The notes: a model not told the origin generated them from the sequence alone. A stretch of 64,000 nucleotides of DNA from Burkholderiales bacterium (GCA_019749945.1 JAIEPF010000004.1:1-64000); one strand, 5' to 3'. Positions 16,889 to 28,561 are shown, counted from the first letter of the stretch. Translations and numbers: made by a program.

Positions 16889-16922
16889 CCGCACTGCGCG
16901 CAAGCTCAGTGCGGTTTTTTTT
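16889..16922 (+). terminator. Hairpin plus T8 between the TRAP binding protein and permease genes
   Basis: CCGCACTG (16889-16896) and CAGTGCGG (16907-16914) form a perfect 8-bp stem over a 10-nt loop, followed by eight T. It should stop a fraction of transcripts after the binding-protein gene and so set a high receptor-to-permease ratio. Confidence 0.88.
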
Positions 16923-16940
16923 ATCCGGAGGGGACAGGGC

Positions 16941-19067
16941 ATGAGCAACGCGCCAGCTGCGGAAGAAATAATCAGGCCGGCGGTGCCGGACGAGGAGTTC
17001 AGCGGCAACCGGCGCCAGTTGCGGCGCTGGGAGACCTTGCTGCTGGCGGTACTGTGCGTGGGCTTCACGGTTTTTCATCTGTATGTGCTCAATGTCTATT
17101 CGCTGGAGCCCTTGCTGTTCCGCGCAATACATGTCGGCTGGGGGGCGGCCCTCGGGCTGATCATATACGCGCCGTTCCGCAGCGCGGGCAGGGTTGGCGT
17201 GCCCTGGTACGACTGGCTGCTGGTGCTGGCGGCAATCGCCTGTGCGATTTACGTCGTGGTTGAGCTGGACGGCCTGCTGTTTCGCGCCGGCGCGCAGTTC
17301 ACCACCGGTGACGTGATCTCCGGATTCGTCGGCACGCTGCTGGTGCTGGAATTCACCCGGCGCACTTCGGGGCTGGCGCTGCCGATCGTCGCCGGGATAT
17401 TCATCATTTACTCCTTTGTCGGGCCGTGGATGCCCGGCGTGCTGGAGCACAAGGGTTTTGCGATAGACCGTTTTTTCACCTACATCTACAGTGAATACGG
17501 CATCTTCGGCGTGACCACCCAGGTCTCGTCTTCCTACATCATTCTTTTCGTCACCTTTGCCGCTTTCCTGCATGTGTCGCGGGTCGGCGACTACATCAAC
17601 GACCTGTGCAATGCGATGTTCGGCTGGTCGCGCGGCGGTCCGGCAAAGGCGGCGGTGGCATCGGGCATCATGTTCGGGTCGATTTCAGGTTCTGCAGTGG
17701 CCAACGTGGTGGCGTCCGGCATGGTGACCATCCCGATGATGCGCAAAGTCGGCTACGACCGCTCAACCGCGGCGGCCATTGAAGCCACCTCCTCGACGGG
17801 CGGACAGATCACGCCGCCGGTGCTCGGCGCCGGCGCCTTCCTGATGGCTGAAATTACGGGAATACCGTATGGGCAGATCGCACTGGCTGCGGTCATTCCC
17901 GCCTTGCTGTTCTACATCGCGTGCTGGATACACGTCGACCTGCACGCCATCCGGCTCGGCCTGAAAGGCATCTCGCGCAGCGAATTGCCGCCGCTGAAAC
18001 TGATGCTGACGCGGCTTTACCTGTTTTCGCCGCTGATCGTTTTTATCTGGGCACTGCTTGAAGGTTATTCCCCGTTCCGCGCCGGCGGGCTGGGCATCAT
18101 GGCGGCGCTGATTGCGGGATGGCTGTCGCGCCTTTTTGACGACATCAGGAGCGCCGACGGGGTCGAGGATGTGCGGACGGCCACCGCCGTGCTGTCCGCT
18201 TTGCTCCTGCGTTTCGCCGCTCTTGCCGCGGCTGGAATCCTGCTGGTTGTGGCGTTCCAGTACGGGGTGCCCTTCGTCAAGCAGTTCGGTGACGTGGTGG
18301 TGTGGATGGTGGTCATTGTTCTCGTGGGGCCTCCTGCGGCACTGTTCGGCTGGAAACGCACGCTTGAAGCCCTGAGTCTTGCCGCGCGGGATACCGTGCA
18401 GCTGGTTGCGGTCTGTGCCTGCGCCGGGATCATTGTCGGCGTGATTGCCCTGACCGGCATCGGCGGCCGTTTTTCCGAACTGATTCTTGGCATTGCCGGC
18501 GCCAGCCAGATCGTCGCCATGCTGTTTGCGGCCCTGGTGGCCCTGGTGCTGGGCATGGGCATGCCGACCACCGCCGCTTATGCGATCGCTGCCGCCGTCA
18601 TAGCGCCGGGCCTGGCCAAGATCGGGGTGCCGGTGCTCGTTGCGCACATGTTTGTGTTCTATTTTGCGGTGGTCTCGGCGATTACCCCGCCGGTGGCGCT
18701 GGCCTCCTTTGCCGCGGCGGGCATGGCGCAGGCGGATCCGTGGAAAACGTCCTGGATCGCGCTCAAGATGGGACTGGCAACATTTCTGGTGCCCTTCATG
18801 TTTTTTTATTCGCCGGTGCTGTTGATGCAGGGGGATCCATGGCCGATCATCCAGGCATTTGTTACCGCATCCATAGGCGTATGGTTTCTGGCGGGATCCA
18901 CCGAGGGCTGGTTTGGCGGCAGGTTGCCGATGCCGCTGCGCGTAGTGATGTTCGTGGCCGCGTTGTGCATGCTGCATCCGGGATCTGTTACCGACGTCAT
19001 TGGTCTTGCGCTGGGCATGCCGATTTATTTCTGGCAACGCCTGCGGCTGCGTCAAGCGGCGGCCTGA
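16941..19067 (+). CDS. TRAP transporter fused permease (small and large membrane subunits)
   Basis: The 708-residue inner-membrane protein combines a DctQ-like four-helix part (residues about 30-190, WETLLLAVLCVGFTVFHLYV ... VVELDGLLFRAGAQFTTGDV) with a DctM-like large subunit (LPIVAGIFIIYSFVGPWMPG, GPAKAAVASGIMFGSISGSA, ATSSTGGQITPPVLGAGAF, LGMGMPTTAAYAIAAAVIAP, SAITPPVALASFAAAGMAQ). This fused form is the normal partner of TAXI receptors and uses a sodium or proton gradient. GGAGGGGACAGGGC precedes the ATG. It lies after the receptor gene and its leaky terminator. An inverted repeat beyond its stop (19107-19128) may end the transcript. Confidence 0.93.
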   Translation: MSNAPAAEEIIRPAVPDEEFSGNRRQLRRWETLLLAVLCVGFTVFHLYVLNVYSLEPLLFRAIHVGWGAALGLIIYAPFRSAGRVGVPWYDWLLVLAAIACAIYVVVELDGLLFRAGAQFTTGDVISGFVGTLLVLEFTRRTSGLALPIVAGIFIIYSFVGPWMPGVLEHKGFAIDRFFTYIYSEYGIFGVTTQVSSSYIILFVTFAAFLHVSRVGDYINDLCNAMFGWSRGGPAKAAVASGIMFGSISGSAVANVVASGMVTIPMMRKVGYDRSTAAAIEATSSTGGQITPPVLGAGAFLMAEITGIPYGQIALAAVIPALLFYIACWIHVDLHAIRLGLKGISRSELPPLKLMLTRLYLFSPLIVFIWALLEGYSPFRAGGLGIMAALIAGWLSRLFDDIRSADGVEDVRTATAVLSALLLRFAALAAAGILLVVAFQYGVPFVKQFGDVVVWMVVIVLVGPPAALFGWKRTLEALSLAARDTVQLVAVCACAGIIVGVIALTGIGGRFSELILGIAGASQIVAMLFAALVALVLGMGMPTTAAYAIAAAVIAPGLAKIGVPVLVAHMFVFYFAVVSAITPPVALASFAAAGMAQADPWKTSWIALKMGLATFLVPFMFFYSPVLLMQGDPWPIIQAFVTASIGVWFLAGSTEGWFGGRLPMPLRVVMFVAALCMLHPGSVTDVIGLALGMPIYFWQRLRLRQAAA

Positions 19068-19106
19068 GGCGGCACCATGTGCCGGCGCGGGTAATCCGGC
19101 GCGGCG

Positions 19107-19140
19107 TTACCGGCGAATTTGCCGGTAAACGTCTTTTATT
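19107..19140 (+). terminator. Probable terminator after the TRAP permease gene
   Basis: TTACCGGC (19107-19114) pairs perfectly with GCCGGTAA (19121-19128) over a 6-nt loop, followed a few bases later by TCTTTTATT. The T-run is interrupted, so the strength is uncertain. Confidence 0.55.
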
Positions 19141-19200
19141 CAATACGTTATCGTGCTATTCTTCCCTGTTATTCTTAACTATGGAATTTAGGGGATTTTC

Positions 19201-19626
19201 ATGGCTGTCGAACGCACGCTTTCGATCATCAAACCCGACGCTGTTGCAAAAAACGTCATCGGCCAGATTTACGCCCGCTTCGAACAGGCCGGCCTGCGCA
19301 TCGTCGCGGCGCGGATGACGCATCTGTCGCGTCAGCAGGCCGAGGGATTTTATGCGGTGCACAAGGACCGCCCTTTTTTCGGTGAACTGGTGGCGTTCAT
19401 GATTTCAGGCCCGGTCATGATCCAGGTGCTGGAAGGCGAGAACGCGATCCAGAAAAACCGCGACCTGATGGGCGCCACCGATCCCAAAAAGGCCGCCAAG
19501 GGGACCATCCGCGCCGACTTTGCCGACAGCATCGACGCCAATGCCGTGCACGGTTCGGACTCGGCGCAGAACGCCGCGGTGGAAGTGGCCTACTTCTTTC
19601 CCGCGCTCGACGTCCACTCGCGCTGA
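19201..19626 (+). CDS. ndk: Nucleoside diphosphate kinase
   Basis: The 141-residue protein is a full-length Ndk: [18 protein letters not shown] at the N-terminus, then [38 protein letters not shown], and the active-site NAVHGSDS whose His carries the phosphate. It equalises nucleoside triphosphate pools in the cytoplasm. It is the first gene of the long housekeeping block and is followed by rlmN at 26 bp, a standard betaproteobacterial order. The AT-rich stretch just before it (19130-19195) presumably holds its promoter, but I could not assign boxes with confidence. Confidence 0.97.
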   Translation: MAVERTLSIIKPDAVAKNVIGQIYARFEQAGLRIVAARMTHLSRQQAEGFYAVHKDRPFFGELVAFMISGPVMIQVLEGENAIQKNRDLMGATDPKKAAKGTIRADFADSIDANAVHGSDSAQNAAVEVAYFFPALDVHSR

Positions 19627-19652
19627 GCTGCGTCGCAACCCGGGGCAACCTC

Positions 19653-20783
19653 ATGTCGCTCAATCTGCTGGGCTTGAACCGCAACCAGTTCGAGACGCTG
19701 TGCGCGGACATGGGGGAGAAACCTTTCCGCGCGCGCCAGATGATGCGCTGGATGCACCAGGCCGGGGTCGGTGATTTCGGCCTGATGACCGATGTGTCGA
19801 AAAGTTTTCGCGAGCGGATCGGCGCGATGGCCGCCATTGCCGGGCCCGAGGTGCTGCGCGATACCACGGCGCCTGACGGCACCCGCAAGTGGCTGTTCAA
19901 CGTCGGTACCGGCAACGCCATCGAGGCGGTCTATATCCCGGAAGGCGACATCGACAGCGAGCCGCCGGAAGATGGCGTGCAGGCTCGGCGTTACCGCGGC
20001 ACGCTGTGCATTTCTTCGCAGGCGGGTTGTGCCCTGGAGTGTTCCTTCTGCTCGACCGGCCGTCAGGGTTTCAACCGCAACCTGAGTGCCGCCGAAATCA
20101 TCGGCCAGCTCTGGCATGCCAGCCGCAGCCTGTCCGTGGCGCTGGGTGTGGAACGCCCGATCACCAATGTGGTGATGATGGGCATGGGCGAACCGCTGGC
20201 CAACTTCGACAACGTGGTGACGGCGATGCAATTGATGCTGGACGACCACGCCTACGGCATTTCGCGGCGCCGGCTGACCCTGTCGACTTCCGGCTTGGTG
20301 CCGGCGATGGACCGCCTGCGCGAAGCCTGTCCGGTGGCGCTGGCGGTGTCGCTGCACGCTCCCAACGATGCCCTGCGCGACCAGTTGGTGCCGATCAACC
20401 GCAAATATCCGATCCGCGAGCTGCTGGCGGCCTGCCTGCGTTACATTGAAAAGGCGCCGCGCGATTTTGTGACCTTTGAATACGTGATGCTCGCCGGGGT
20501 CAACGACAGCGTGGCGCTGGCGCGGGAACTGGTCAAAACGGTGAAACCGGTGCCATGCAAGATCAATCTGATACCGTTCAACCCCTTTCCGGATTCGGGC
20601 TACGAACGCTCCGGCACGCCGGCTGTTGCCGCTTTTCGCGACGTCCTGCTGCAGGCCGGCCTGACGGCCACGGTACGCAAGACGCGCGGCGACAGCATTG
20701 ATGCCGCCTGCGGCCAGCTCGCCGGCAGGGTGCAGGACAGGACAAGGCGCGTACTGCGCCGGATGGAGGAAAAACGGGTATGA
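19653..20783 (+). CDS. rlmN: Dual-specificity 23S rRNA/tRNA adenine-C2 methyltransferase
   Basis: The 376-residue radical-SAM enzyme has the cluster motif [15 protein letters not shown] (CX3CX2C), preceded by QAGCALEC, with [52 protein letters not shown] and the C-terminal [17 protein letters not shown] containing the methyl-carrying Cys. It methylates A2503 of 23S rRNA and A37 of some tRNAs. The last 4 bp overlap the ATG of the pilus-stability gene, so the two are coupled. Length and motifs are normal. Confidence 0.96.
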   Translation: MSLNLLGLNRNQFETLCADMGEKPFRARQMMRWMHQAGVGDFGLMTDVSKSFRERIGAMAAIAGPEVLRDTTAPDGTRKWLFNVGTGNAIEAVYIPEGDIDSEPPEDGVQARRYRGTLCISSQAGCALECSFCSTGRQGFNRNLSAAEIIGQLWHASRSLSVALGVERPITNVVMMGMGEPLANFDNVVTAMQLMLDDHAYGISRRRLTLSTSGLVPAMDRLREACPVALAVSLHAPNDALRDQLVPINRKYPIRELLAACLRYIEKAPRDFVTFEYVMLAGVNDSVALARELVKTVKPVPCKINLIPFNPFPDSGYERSGTPAVAAFRDVLLQAGLTATVRKTRGDSIDAACGQLAGRVQDRTRRVLRRMEEKRV

Positions 20784-21595
20784 ACCGACTCTCGATCACA
20801 ATGCGCGTATCCCTGATGGCGGCAATGCTGGCGGTATTGGCCGGTATTTACGGATGCGCAGGAACCGGCGGCAGCATTGCGGATTCCGGCATTCAGCCGA
20901 CATCCGACACCAGCGGCAACGAAAGTGATGCCCGCGCCCGCGCGCGGATTCACACCGAACTGGCCGCAGGATATTTTGATCTTGGCAACATGGGTGTCGC
21001 GCTCGAGGAAGTGACTGTTGCCCAGCAGGCGGACGCCAGCTATCCGCCGATTTACAATGTGGCGGCGCTGATTTACGCGGCGCTCAAGGATGACCGCCGC
21101 GCCGAGGAAAATTTCAACCGGGCATTGCGCCTGAGTCCTGGCGATGCGGACATCAACAACAATTACGGCAATTATCTGTGCCAGCGCAAGCGCGAAGCAG
21201 AAGGGATCAAATACCTGCTGGTCGCCGTGCAGAATCCGCTGTATCAGACCCCGGAGCGATCGCTGGTCAATGCCGGTGTCTGTGCGCGCCGGAAGGGCGA
21301 CGATGCCGCGGCAATGGAGTTTTTCCAGCGGGCGGTGACCTTGCGTCCCAACCAGCCGCAAGCCCTGTACCAGCTCGCCGAGCTGTCTTTCATGGCCAAT
21401 AATTTTGCCGCTGCGCAGGGTTATCTGCGCCGCCTGGCGCAGGTGGCTCCCGGAACTGCGGATGTGCTGTGGCTGGGCCTGCGCGTGGAGCGCAAGCTGG
21501 GCAACACACTGGCGGAAGCCAGTTATGCGCAGCAGCTGCGCAAGAATTTCCCGGACTCGAAAGAGGCGGCTGCGCTTCAGGCCGGACGTTACTGA
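20780..21595 (+). CDS. pilW: Type IV pilus biogenesis/stability lipoprotein with TPR repeats
   Basis: The 271-residue product has a lipoprotein signal ([14 protein letters not shown], Cys around position 31) and a TPR solenoid beginning [20 protein letters not shown], with repeats such as [20 protein letters not shown] and [21 protein letters not shown]. This matches PilW/PilF, the pilotin that helps the PilQ secretin assemble in the outer membrane. It overlaps both neighbours (ATGA with rlmN, TGATG with rodZ). The rlmN-pilW-rodZ-ispG order is conserved in beta- and gammaproteobacteria, supporting the call. Confidence 0.9.
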   Translation: MNRLSITMRVSLMAAMLAVLAGIYGCAGTGGSIADSGIQPTSDTSGNESDARARARIHTELAAGYFDLGNMGVALEEVTVAQQADASYPPIYNVAALIYAALKDDRRAEENFNRALRLSPGDADINNNYGNYLCQRKREAEGIKYLLVAVQNPLYQTPERSLVNAGVCARRKGDDAAAMEFFQRAVTLRPNQPQALYQLAELSFMANNFAAAQGYLRRLAQVAPGTADVLWLGLRVERKLGNTLAEASYAQQLRKNFPDSKEAAALQAGRY

Positions 21596-22434
21596 TGAAC
21601 GAAGCAGACGCCGCAGCCGGTACCGGCGCTGCCATTCTGCGCCCCGGTCGCAAGCTGGCCGAGGCCAGGGCGGCACGCAAGCTCACGGTGATCGAGGTCG
21701 CGCAGCAGCTGAAACTGTCGGCGATGCAGGTCGAGGCGCTGGAAGACGACGCCTATGACCGGCTTCCCGGTCCGGTGTTCGTTCGCGGTTTTGTGCGCAA
21801 TTATGCGCGTTTGCTGGAACTGGATGCCGAGACGCTGGTGTCACAGGTCGAACTGCCGCATCTGCCGTCACCGGCCAGCGCGGCAATCCCGCTGTCCCGC
21901 AACATACCGTTCCCCGAGCCGGGCCGCAGCAACTGGGTGCCTTATGCTTTGGCGCTGAGCCTGGTGATCGGTGCCGTCGTGTTGTTCGAGTTTTTTTTCT
22001 CCGCACCGACTGCCGTGGTGGCGTCTGCGGTGACGTCACAGCCCGTCGCTGCGCCGGTTGTGGTGCAGCCTGCATTGCCGGCAAGGGAGGCGCCGCCCGC
22101 AGCGCCGCAGGCTGAAGTGGTTGCGGTTGCCGAACCTGCAGCACCGAAGGCGCAGGCCCCCGTGACCGAGCCCGCGCCGGCAAAACCCCAGGCTGGCATG
22201 GCGGATCTGCATTTTGTATTTGACACCGATTCGTGGGTTGAAGTGCGGGACCGCAATGAGCGCATCCTGTTTTCGCAACTGAATCCCGTGGGCACCGAAC
22301 AGCATGTGCAGGGCCGGCGGCCGTTAAGTCTGGTGATCGGCAATGCACGGGGTGTGCGGCTGACCTACAACGGACAGCCTTTTGACCTCGCACCGCATAC
22401 CCGGGTCGAAGTGGCGCGTTTTACGCTTGAGTGA
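21595..22434 (+). CDS. rodZ: RodZ-like cytoskeletal protein (HTH plus DUF4115)
   Basis: From ATG 21595, sharing bases with the pilW stop, the product is 279 residues. Residues 15-85 are a Cro-type HTH domain ([20 protein letters not shown] ... [19 protein letters not shown]). A single membrane helix follows ([20 protein letters not shown]), then a long Ala/Pro-rich periplasmic linker and a C-terminal DUF4115 domain ([20 protein letters not shown]). RodZ ties MreB to the inner membrane and sets rod shape. The frame opens further upstream (21469) inside pilW, which is not coding for this protein. Confidence 0.9.
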   Translation: MNEADAAAGTGAAILRPGRKLAEARAARKLTVIEVAQQLKLSAMQVEALEDDAYDRLPGPVFVRGFVRNYARLLELDAETLVSQVELPHLPSPASAAIPLSRNIPFPEPGRSNWVPYALALSLVIGAVVLFEFFFSAPTAVVASAVTSQPVAAPVVVQPALPAREAPPAAPQAEVVAVAEPAAPKAQAPVTEPAPAKPQAGMADLHFVFDTDSWVEVRDRNERILFSQLNPVGTEQHVQGRRPLSLVIGNARGVRLTYNGQPFDLAPHTRVEVARFTLE

Positions 22435-23735
22435 CTGACTGGACGATGATCGAGCCGGCAATGACACAGTGTCTACCATCCTACGGCCCGGCACGGCGGC
22501 GCAACAGCGTTGGCGTGACCGTCGGCAATGTGGTCGTCGGCGGCGGTGCGCCGATCGTGGTGCAGTCGATGACCAACACCGATACGGCAGACGTTGCCGG
22601 AACCGTGGCGCAGGTTGCTGCGCTGGCGCGGGCCGGCTCGGAACTGGTGCGGATCACGGTGAACAATGCCGAAGCCGCGGCTGCGGTTCCGGTGATCCGG
22701 GACGAACTCGACCGCCGCGGCGTCAATGTGCCGCTGGTCGGCGATTTTCATTTCAACGGCCACCGCCTGCTGACCCAGCATCCGGCCTGCGCCGAAGCGC
22801 TGGCCAAGCTGCGCATCAATCCCGGCAATGTCGGCAAGGGCTCTAAGCGCGATGAACAATTCGCGACCATGATCGAATTCGCCTGCCGGCTGAACAAGCC
22901 GGTGCGCATCGGCGTCAACTGGGGCAGCCTTGACCAGGAACTGCTGGCGCGGCTGATGGACGAAAACGCCCGGCTGGCGCAGCCGCGCGAGGCGGCGGTG
23001 GTCATGCGCGAGGCGCTGGTGACCTCGGCGCTGGACAGCGCGCAGCAGGCTGAGGCGCTGGGACTCCCGCATGACCGCATCCTGCTCTCGTGCAAGGTCA
23101 GCGGCGTGCAGGACCTGATCGCCGTCTACCGCGACCTCGCGACGCGCTGCGATTACCCGCTGCATCTCGGTCTGACCGAAGCCGGCATGGGATCCAAGGG
23201 CATCGTCGCGTCGACTGCGGCGATGGCGGTGTTGCTGCAGGAGGGCATCGGCGACACCATCCGCGTCTCGCTGACGCCGGAACCCAACGGCGATCGCACG
23301 CGCGAAGTGATCGTCGCGCAGGAAATGCTGCAGACCATGGGCCTGCGTTCATTCGCGCCGCTGGTGATCGCCTGTCCGGGCTGTGGTCGCACCACCAGCA
23401 CCGTGTTTCAGGAATTGGCCAATCGCATCCAGAGTTATCTGCGCGAGCAGATGCCGCAATGGCGCGGGCGTTACCCCGGCGTCGAAGACATGCATGTCGC
23501 GGTGATGGGCTGCGTGGTCAACGGTCCCGGTGAGAGCAAACAGGCCAACATCGGCATCAGCCTGCCCGGCTCGGGCGAAAATCCGGTGGCGCCGGTGTTT
23601 GTCGACGGCGTCAAAACCGTCACGCTGAAAGGTGACCATATCGCCGAGGAATTCCAGCGCATCGTCGATCAATACGTGCGTGACCGTTATTCCCCGGAAT
23701 CCGCCGCGGCAAAATCGGTCGCGATTGCCCGTTAG
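22431..23735 (+). CDS. ispG: 4-hydroxy-3-methylbut-2-enyl-diphosphate synthase
   Basis: The 434-residue protein matches IspG/Gcp[84 protein letters not shown], and the 4Fe-4S ligands [12 protein letters not shown] and [16 protein letters not shown]. It makes HMBPP in the MEP isoprenoid pathway. A GTG start overlapping the rodZ stop gives the longest reading; ATGs at 22446 and 22461 are possible. It lies in the rodZ-ispG-hisS run. Confidence 0.96.
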   Translation: MTDWTMIEPAMTQCLPSYGPARRRNSVGVTVGNVVVGGGAPIVVQSMTNTDTADVAGTVAQVAALARAGSELVRITVNNAEAAAAVPVIRDELDRRGVNVPLVGDFHFNGHRLLTQHPACAEALAKLRINPGNVGKGSKRDEQFATMIEFACRLNKPVRIGVNWGSLDQELLARLMDENARLAQPREAAVVMREALVTSALDSAQQAEALGLPHDRILLSCKVSGVQDLIAVYRDLATRCDYPLHLGLTEAGMGSKGIVASTAAMAVLLQEGIGDTIRVSLTPEPNGDRTREVIVAQEMLQTMGLRSFAPLVIACPGCGRTTSTVFQELANRIQSYLREQMPQWRGRYPGVEDMHVAVMGCVVNGPGESKQANIGISLPGSGENPVAPVFVDGVKTVTLKGDHIAEEFQRIVDQYVRDRYSPESAAAKSVAIAR

Positions 23736-23741
23736 GCGCCG

Positions 23742-25013
<1,272 letters not shown>

Positions 25014-25017
25014 ATCA

Positions 25018-25653
25018 ATGGCTTACGATTTGGAAGAGCAGGAACAGCTGGCAACGATCAAGAGCTGGTGGGGGCAATATGGCAAGCTGGTCATGGTCAC
25101 CGTGATCGGCGGGCTGCTGGTCGTGGCCGGCATCCGCGGCTGGCACTACTACCGTAACTCGCAGGCCGCTTCGGCCGTGGCCCTGTTCGCGCAATTACAG
25201 GGCGCAGAACGTGCCAGCGATCACAAGAAAGTGCGCGATATCGCCACGCAGATCGTCGAGCATTACGGTTCCACCGCGTACGCTGCGCCGGCCAACCTGG
25301 CTGCGGCCAAAAGCGATTTCGACACCGGCGACCTCGCGGCTGCCAGAACGCGCCTGCAATGGGCCATTGAAAACGCGAAAGAAGAGGAATTGCGCGATGT
25401 GGCCCGCTTGCGCCTGGCGCGCATCCTGATCGATGAAAAAAAACCGGATGAGGCACTGAAACTGCTGGAAGCCAAACACGGCGACAGCTTTACCGGCCTG
25501 TATGCCGACGTCAAAGGGGATGTGCTGCTGGCGCAGGGCAAACGGTCGGAGGCGCGCGCGGCCTACCAGGTGGCGCTGGATAAGAGTGATGCCGCCAGCC
25601 CGCTGCGCCAGATCATCCAGCTGAAACTGGATGCCGTGGGTGAAGCCAAGTGA
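25018..25653 (+). CDS. yfgM: YfgM-like tetratricopeptide membrane protein
   Basis: The 211-residue protein has the family pattern MAYDLEEQEQLATIKSWWGQ, then one membrane helix (LVMVTVIGGLLVVAGIRGWH) followed by a periplasmic TPR-like helical region (DHKKVRDIATQIVEHYGST, ARLRLARILIDEKKPDEALK). YfgM is an accessory of the SecYEG translocon that helps periplasmic chaperone handover. The gene lies between hisS and bamB, the standard position, and its stop overlaps the GTG of bamB. The C-terminus (LDAVGEAK) is the usual end. Confidence 0.9.
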   Translation: MAYDLEEQEQLATIKSWWGQYGKLVMVTVIGGLLVVAGIRGWHYYRNSQAASAVALFAQLQGAERASDHKKVRDIATQIVEHYGSTAYAAPANLAAAKSDFDTGDLAAARTRLQWAIENAKEEELRDVARLRLARILIDEKKPDEALKLLEAKHGDSFTGLYADVKGDVLLAQGKRSEARAAYQVALDKSDAASPLRQIIQLKLDAVGEAK

Positions 25654-26819
25654 CCGGCACGCTGACCTGGCGCCTGTTCGTGCCGATGACGGCAGCGATG
25701 CTGCTTGCCGGCTGCCAGACGGTATCCAATACCTACAAAGGCTGGTTTGGCGCGGCACCCAGGCAAAAACCGGCGGAACTGGTGCAGTTCAAGGAGCAGG
25801 CGACGCTGCGCATGGTGTGGCAGGCCAGTGTTGGCGCGGCAGGTCGCGGTGCTTTTTATCCCGCTGTGGTCGGCAATACCGTGTATGCGGCGGGTGCATC
25901 CGGCCAGATTGCCGGTTTTGTCGCCAATTCCGGCGCCAGCCAGGCGCGTTTTGATGCCGCGCAGCCCTTGTCCGGCGGAGTGGGTGCCGGGGCCGGGCTG
26001 ATTCTGGCGGGAACGGCAAAGGGTGAAGTGCTGGCCTTCGAGCCTTCCGGCAAGCCGGCATGGAAAACACAACTGACGGGCGAGGTGTTGTCGCCGCCGG
26101 TCGGCGCTGAAGGTGTGGTGGTGGTGCGCACGGGGGATGGCCGTATTTACGGCTTGAATGCGGCCGACGGCAAACAGCGCTGGGTCTACCAGCGTGCCTT
26201 GCCGTCGCTGGCTTTGCGCAGTTATGCCGGCATCGTGGTGCATCGCGGCGCGGTGTTTGCGGGTTTCCCGGGAGGGCGCCTGGTGGCGATTTCCCTGGAG
26301 ACCGGCAATGTTGGCTGGGAAGCGGTGGTGGCCCTGCCCAAGGGGGCGACCGAGCTGGAGCGGGTCACCGACGTCACCAGTTATCCGGTGGTGGACGGCA
26401 CCCAGATCTGCGCGGTGGCCTTCCAGGGGCGTGTCGCCTGTTTTGACCTGATTCGCGGCGAAACGTTATGGGCGCGTGATGCATCGAGCATTGCCGGCAT
26501 GGGACTGGATGCGCGCAATGTCTACATCACCGATGACCGCAGCGCGGTGCAGGCGCTGGACCGCAGCCGCGGTGCCAGCGTGTGGAAACAGGACAAGCTG
26601 AACGGGCGCTGGGTCAGCGCGCCGCTGGCCATGGGTCGTTATGTCATCGTCGGCGATTTCCAGGGCTATGTGCATGTACTGTCGCGCGAAGACGGCGCAT
26701 TTGTCGCGCGCATCGCCACCGACGGCAGTGCAATCCAGGTGCCGCCGGTGGCGCTCGACCTGAGCACTTTCCTGGTGCAGACGCGCAACGGCGGCGTCTA
26801 CGCGATCGGCATTCAATAA
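25650..26819 (+). CDS. bamB: Outer-membrane assembly lipoprotein BamB
   Basis: The 389-residue precursor has a lipoprotein signal (PMTAAMLLAGCQTVSN, Cys about 21) and an eight-bladed PQQ-type beta-propeller seen as repeated strands with WxT/GxxxALD patterns (GQIAGFVANSGA, GEVLAFEPSGKPAWKTQL, GRIYGLNAADGKQRWVYQ, GRLVAISLETGNVGWE, SAVQALDRSRGASVWKQDKL). BamB is part of the BAM machine that inserts beta-barrel proteins. The GTG start overlaps the yfgM stop. It precedes der, as in most proteobacteria. Confidence 0.94.
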   Translation: MTGTLTWRLFVPMTAAMLLAGCQTVSNTYKGWFGAAPRQKPAELVQFKEQATLRMVWQASVGAAGRGAFYPAVVGNTVYAAGASGQIAGFVANSGASQARFDAAQPLSGGVGAGAGLILAGTAKGEVLAFEPSGKPAWKTQLTGEVLSPPVGAEGVVVVRTGDGRIYGLNAADGKQRWVYQRALPSLALRSYAGIVVHRGAVFAGFPGGRLVAISLETGNVGWEAVVALPKGATELERVTDVTSYPVVDGTQICAVAFQGRVACFDLIRGETLWARDASSIAGMGLDARNVYITDDRSAVQALDRSRGASVWKQDKLNGRWVSAPLAMGRYVIVGDFQGYVHVLSREDGAFVARIATDGSAIQVPPVALDLSTFLVQTRNGGVYAIGIQ

Positions 26820-26888
26820 GCGTTCAACAAGGACCATTGCTGCCGGATATCGTGGCCAAACGGCTGCGGTTTTCGGCAGGCTCTCATC

Positions 26889-28229
26889 ATGAAACCCACA
26901 GTCGTCATTGTCGGCAGACCCAACGTCGGCAAATCCACCCTGTTCAACCGCCTGACCCGCAGCCGCGATGCGATCGTGGTCAATGTGCCGGGTATCACGC
27001 GTGATCGCCATTACGGCGAGGGACGTGTCGGCGACAAACCTTATCTGGTCGTTGATACCGGCGGCTTTGAGCCGGTGGCCAAGGATGGCATCTATCACCA
27101 GATGGCGCGCCAGACCCGGCAGGCAGTGGACGAGGCCGATGCGGTGCTGTTCATTGTCGACGCGCGCCTCGGCCTGACCGGGCAGGATCGTGAAATCGGC
27201 GCCGAACTGCGGCGCAGCGGGCGCAGGATCTGGCTGGTCGTCAACAAGTCCGAGGGCATGAACCATGCGTCGGCCACCGCGGATTTTCATGCCCTGGGCC
27301 TGGGCGATCCGCTGGCGATTTCGGCCGAACATGGTGAACACGTCAGCGACTTGATGGATATCGTGCTGGCGGATTTTCCGCAGCCCGAGCCGGCGACGGA
27401 GAGTGCGGCGCAGCAGCCGAAAATCGCCATCGTCGGGCGGCCGAATGTCGGCAAGTCGACGCTGGTCAATGCCCTGCTTGGTGAGGAGCGGGTGGTGGTC
27501 TTCGATCAGCCCGGCACCACGCGCGACTCCATCTATATCGATTTCGAGCGCGCCGGCAAGCGATATACGCTGATTGACACCGCGGGCATGCGCAAACGCG
27601 GCCAGGTCGACGAGGTCGCGGAAAAATTTTCGGTGATCAAGACCCTGCAGTCGATCGCCGATGCCAATATCGTCATCCTGGTGCTCGATGCGAGCCAGGA
27701 AATCGCCGAGCAGGACGCGCATATTGCGGGGTTCATTCTAGAGGCCGGACGCGCGCTGGTGGTGGCGGTCAACAAATGGGAGGGGCTGGACGAAGGCGTG
27801 CGCGAGCAGGTGAAACGCGACGGCGCACGCAAGCTGAATTTCCTCAATTTCGCGAAGTTCCATTTCATTTCCGCGCTGCAGGGGCAGGGCGTCGCCGCGG
27901 TGCTGCGTTCGGTGGACGAGGCGTATGCCGCTGCCATGGCAAAGCTGTCGACGCCGCGGCTGACCCGCATGCTGATGCTGGCTGTCCAGCAACAGCAGCC
28001 CCCGCACCATGGCCTGGTGCGGCCAAAGCTGCGTTATGCCCACCAGGGCGGGCACAACCCGCCGCGCATCATCATCCACGGCTCGGCGCTCGACCGGGTG
28101 CCGGATACCTACCGCCGCTATCTGGAACGATTTTTCCGCGATGCGTTCAAACTGACAGGTACGCCGCTCAAAGTGGAGTTCAAGGCCGGGCGTAACCCGT
28201 TTGCCAGGGACGATGCAAAACGCAGCTAA
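26889..28229 (+). CDS. der: Ribosome assembly GTPase Der (EngA)
   Basis: The 446-residue protein has two GTPase domains in tandem. The first shows [23 protein letters not shown] and VNKSEG; the second shows [29 protein letters not shown] and [11 protein letters not shown]-like C-terminal domain ([20 protein letters not shown]) completes it. Der helps mature the 50S subunit. It lies between bamB and hfq in the conserved block. Length and motifs are normal, and there is no sign of damage. Confidence 0.97.
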   Translation: MKPTVVIVGRPNVGKSTLFNRLTRSRDAIVVNVPGITRDRHYGEGRVGDKPYLVVDTGGFEPVAKDGIYHQMARQTRQAVDEADAVLFIVDARLGLTGQDREIGAELRRSGRRIWLVVNKSEGMNHASATADFHALGLGDPLAISAEHGEHVSDLMDIVLADFPQPEPATESAAQQPKIAIVGRPNVGKSTLVNALLGEERVVVFDQPGTTRDSIYIDFERAGKRYTLIDTAGMRKRGQVDEVAEKFSVIKTLQSIADANIVILVLDASQEIAEQDAHIAGFILEAGRALVVAVNKWEGLDEGVREQVKRDGARKLNFLNFAKFHFISALQGQGVAAVLRSVDEAYAAAMAKLSTPRLTRMLMLAVQQQQPPHHGLVRPKLRYAHQGGHNPPRIIIHGSALDRVPDTYRRYLERFFRDAFKLTGTPLKVEFKAGRNPFARDDAKRS

Positions 28230-28296
28230 CTCTATGGCCAGACTTGAGAAATTAGGCTAGAGTGATCTTTCCAATAACGACAACCCAGAGGGTGCC

Positions 28297-28536
28297 ATGA
28301 GTAATAAAGGGCAGCTGCTACAAGACCCGTTCCTGAACGCTTTGCGCAAGGAACATATCCCCGTTTCGATTTATCTCGTCAACGGCATCAAATTGCAGGG
28401 ACAGGTGGATTCCTTCGACCAGTACGTGGTGCTGTTGAAAAACACGGTCACCCAGATGGTCTACAAGCACGCGATTTCGACCGTGGTGCCGGCCCGCGCG
28501 GTCAGCCTGCAGCCGGACGACTCACAAGATAAATAA
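28297..28536 (+). CDS. hfq: RNA chaperone Hfq
   Basis: The 79-residue protein has the Sm1 motif ([38 protein letters not shown]) and the Sm2 motif ([15 protein letters not shown]), with a short acidic tail. As a hexamer it pairs small RNAs with mRNAs. The tail is short, as in many betaproteobacteria. The stop codon lies in an AT-rich islet that separates it from hflX; this islet contains a good match to the IHF consensus. Confidence 0.98.
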   Translation: MSNKGQLLQDPFLNALRKEHIPVSIYLVNGIKLQGQVDSFDQYVVLLKNTVTQMVYKHAISTVVPARAVSLQPDDSQDK

Positions 28537-28560
28537 TTGATTTTATTGAATTATTTTCTT
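28529..28560. repeat. AT-rich islet 2 with hairpin and IHF-like site (hfq-hflX)
   Basis: AATAATT (28532-28538) and AATTATT (28549-28555) are inverted around GATTTTATTG. TAAATAATTGATT (28530-28542) fits the IHF consensus on one strand. ATTGATTTTATTG (28536-28548) recurs exactly at 57988-58000. The islet replaces any ribosome site before hflX. Confidence 0.55.
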
Positions 28561-28561
28561 G

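Noticed and set aside
17763..19055. 430-codon minus-strand frame opposite the TRAP permease
   Set aside because: Composition is His/Gln/Arg-rich nonsense typical of antisense to membrane proteins; the plus-strand product is complete and recognisable.
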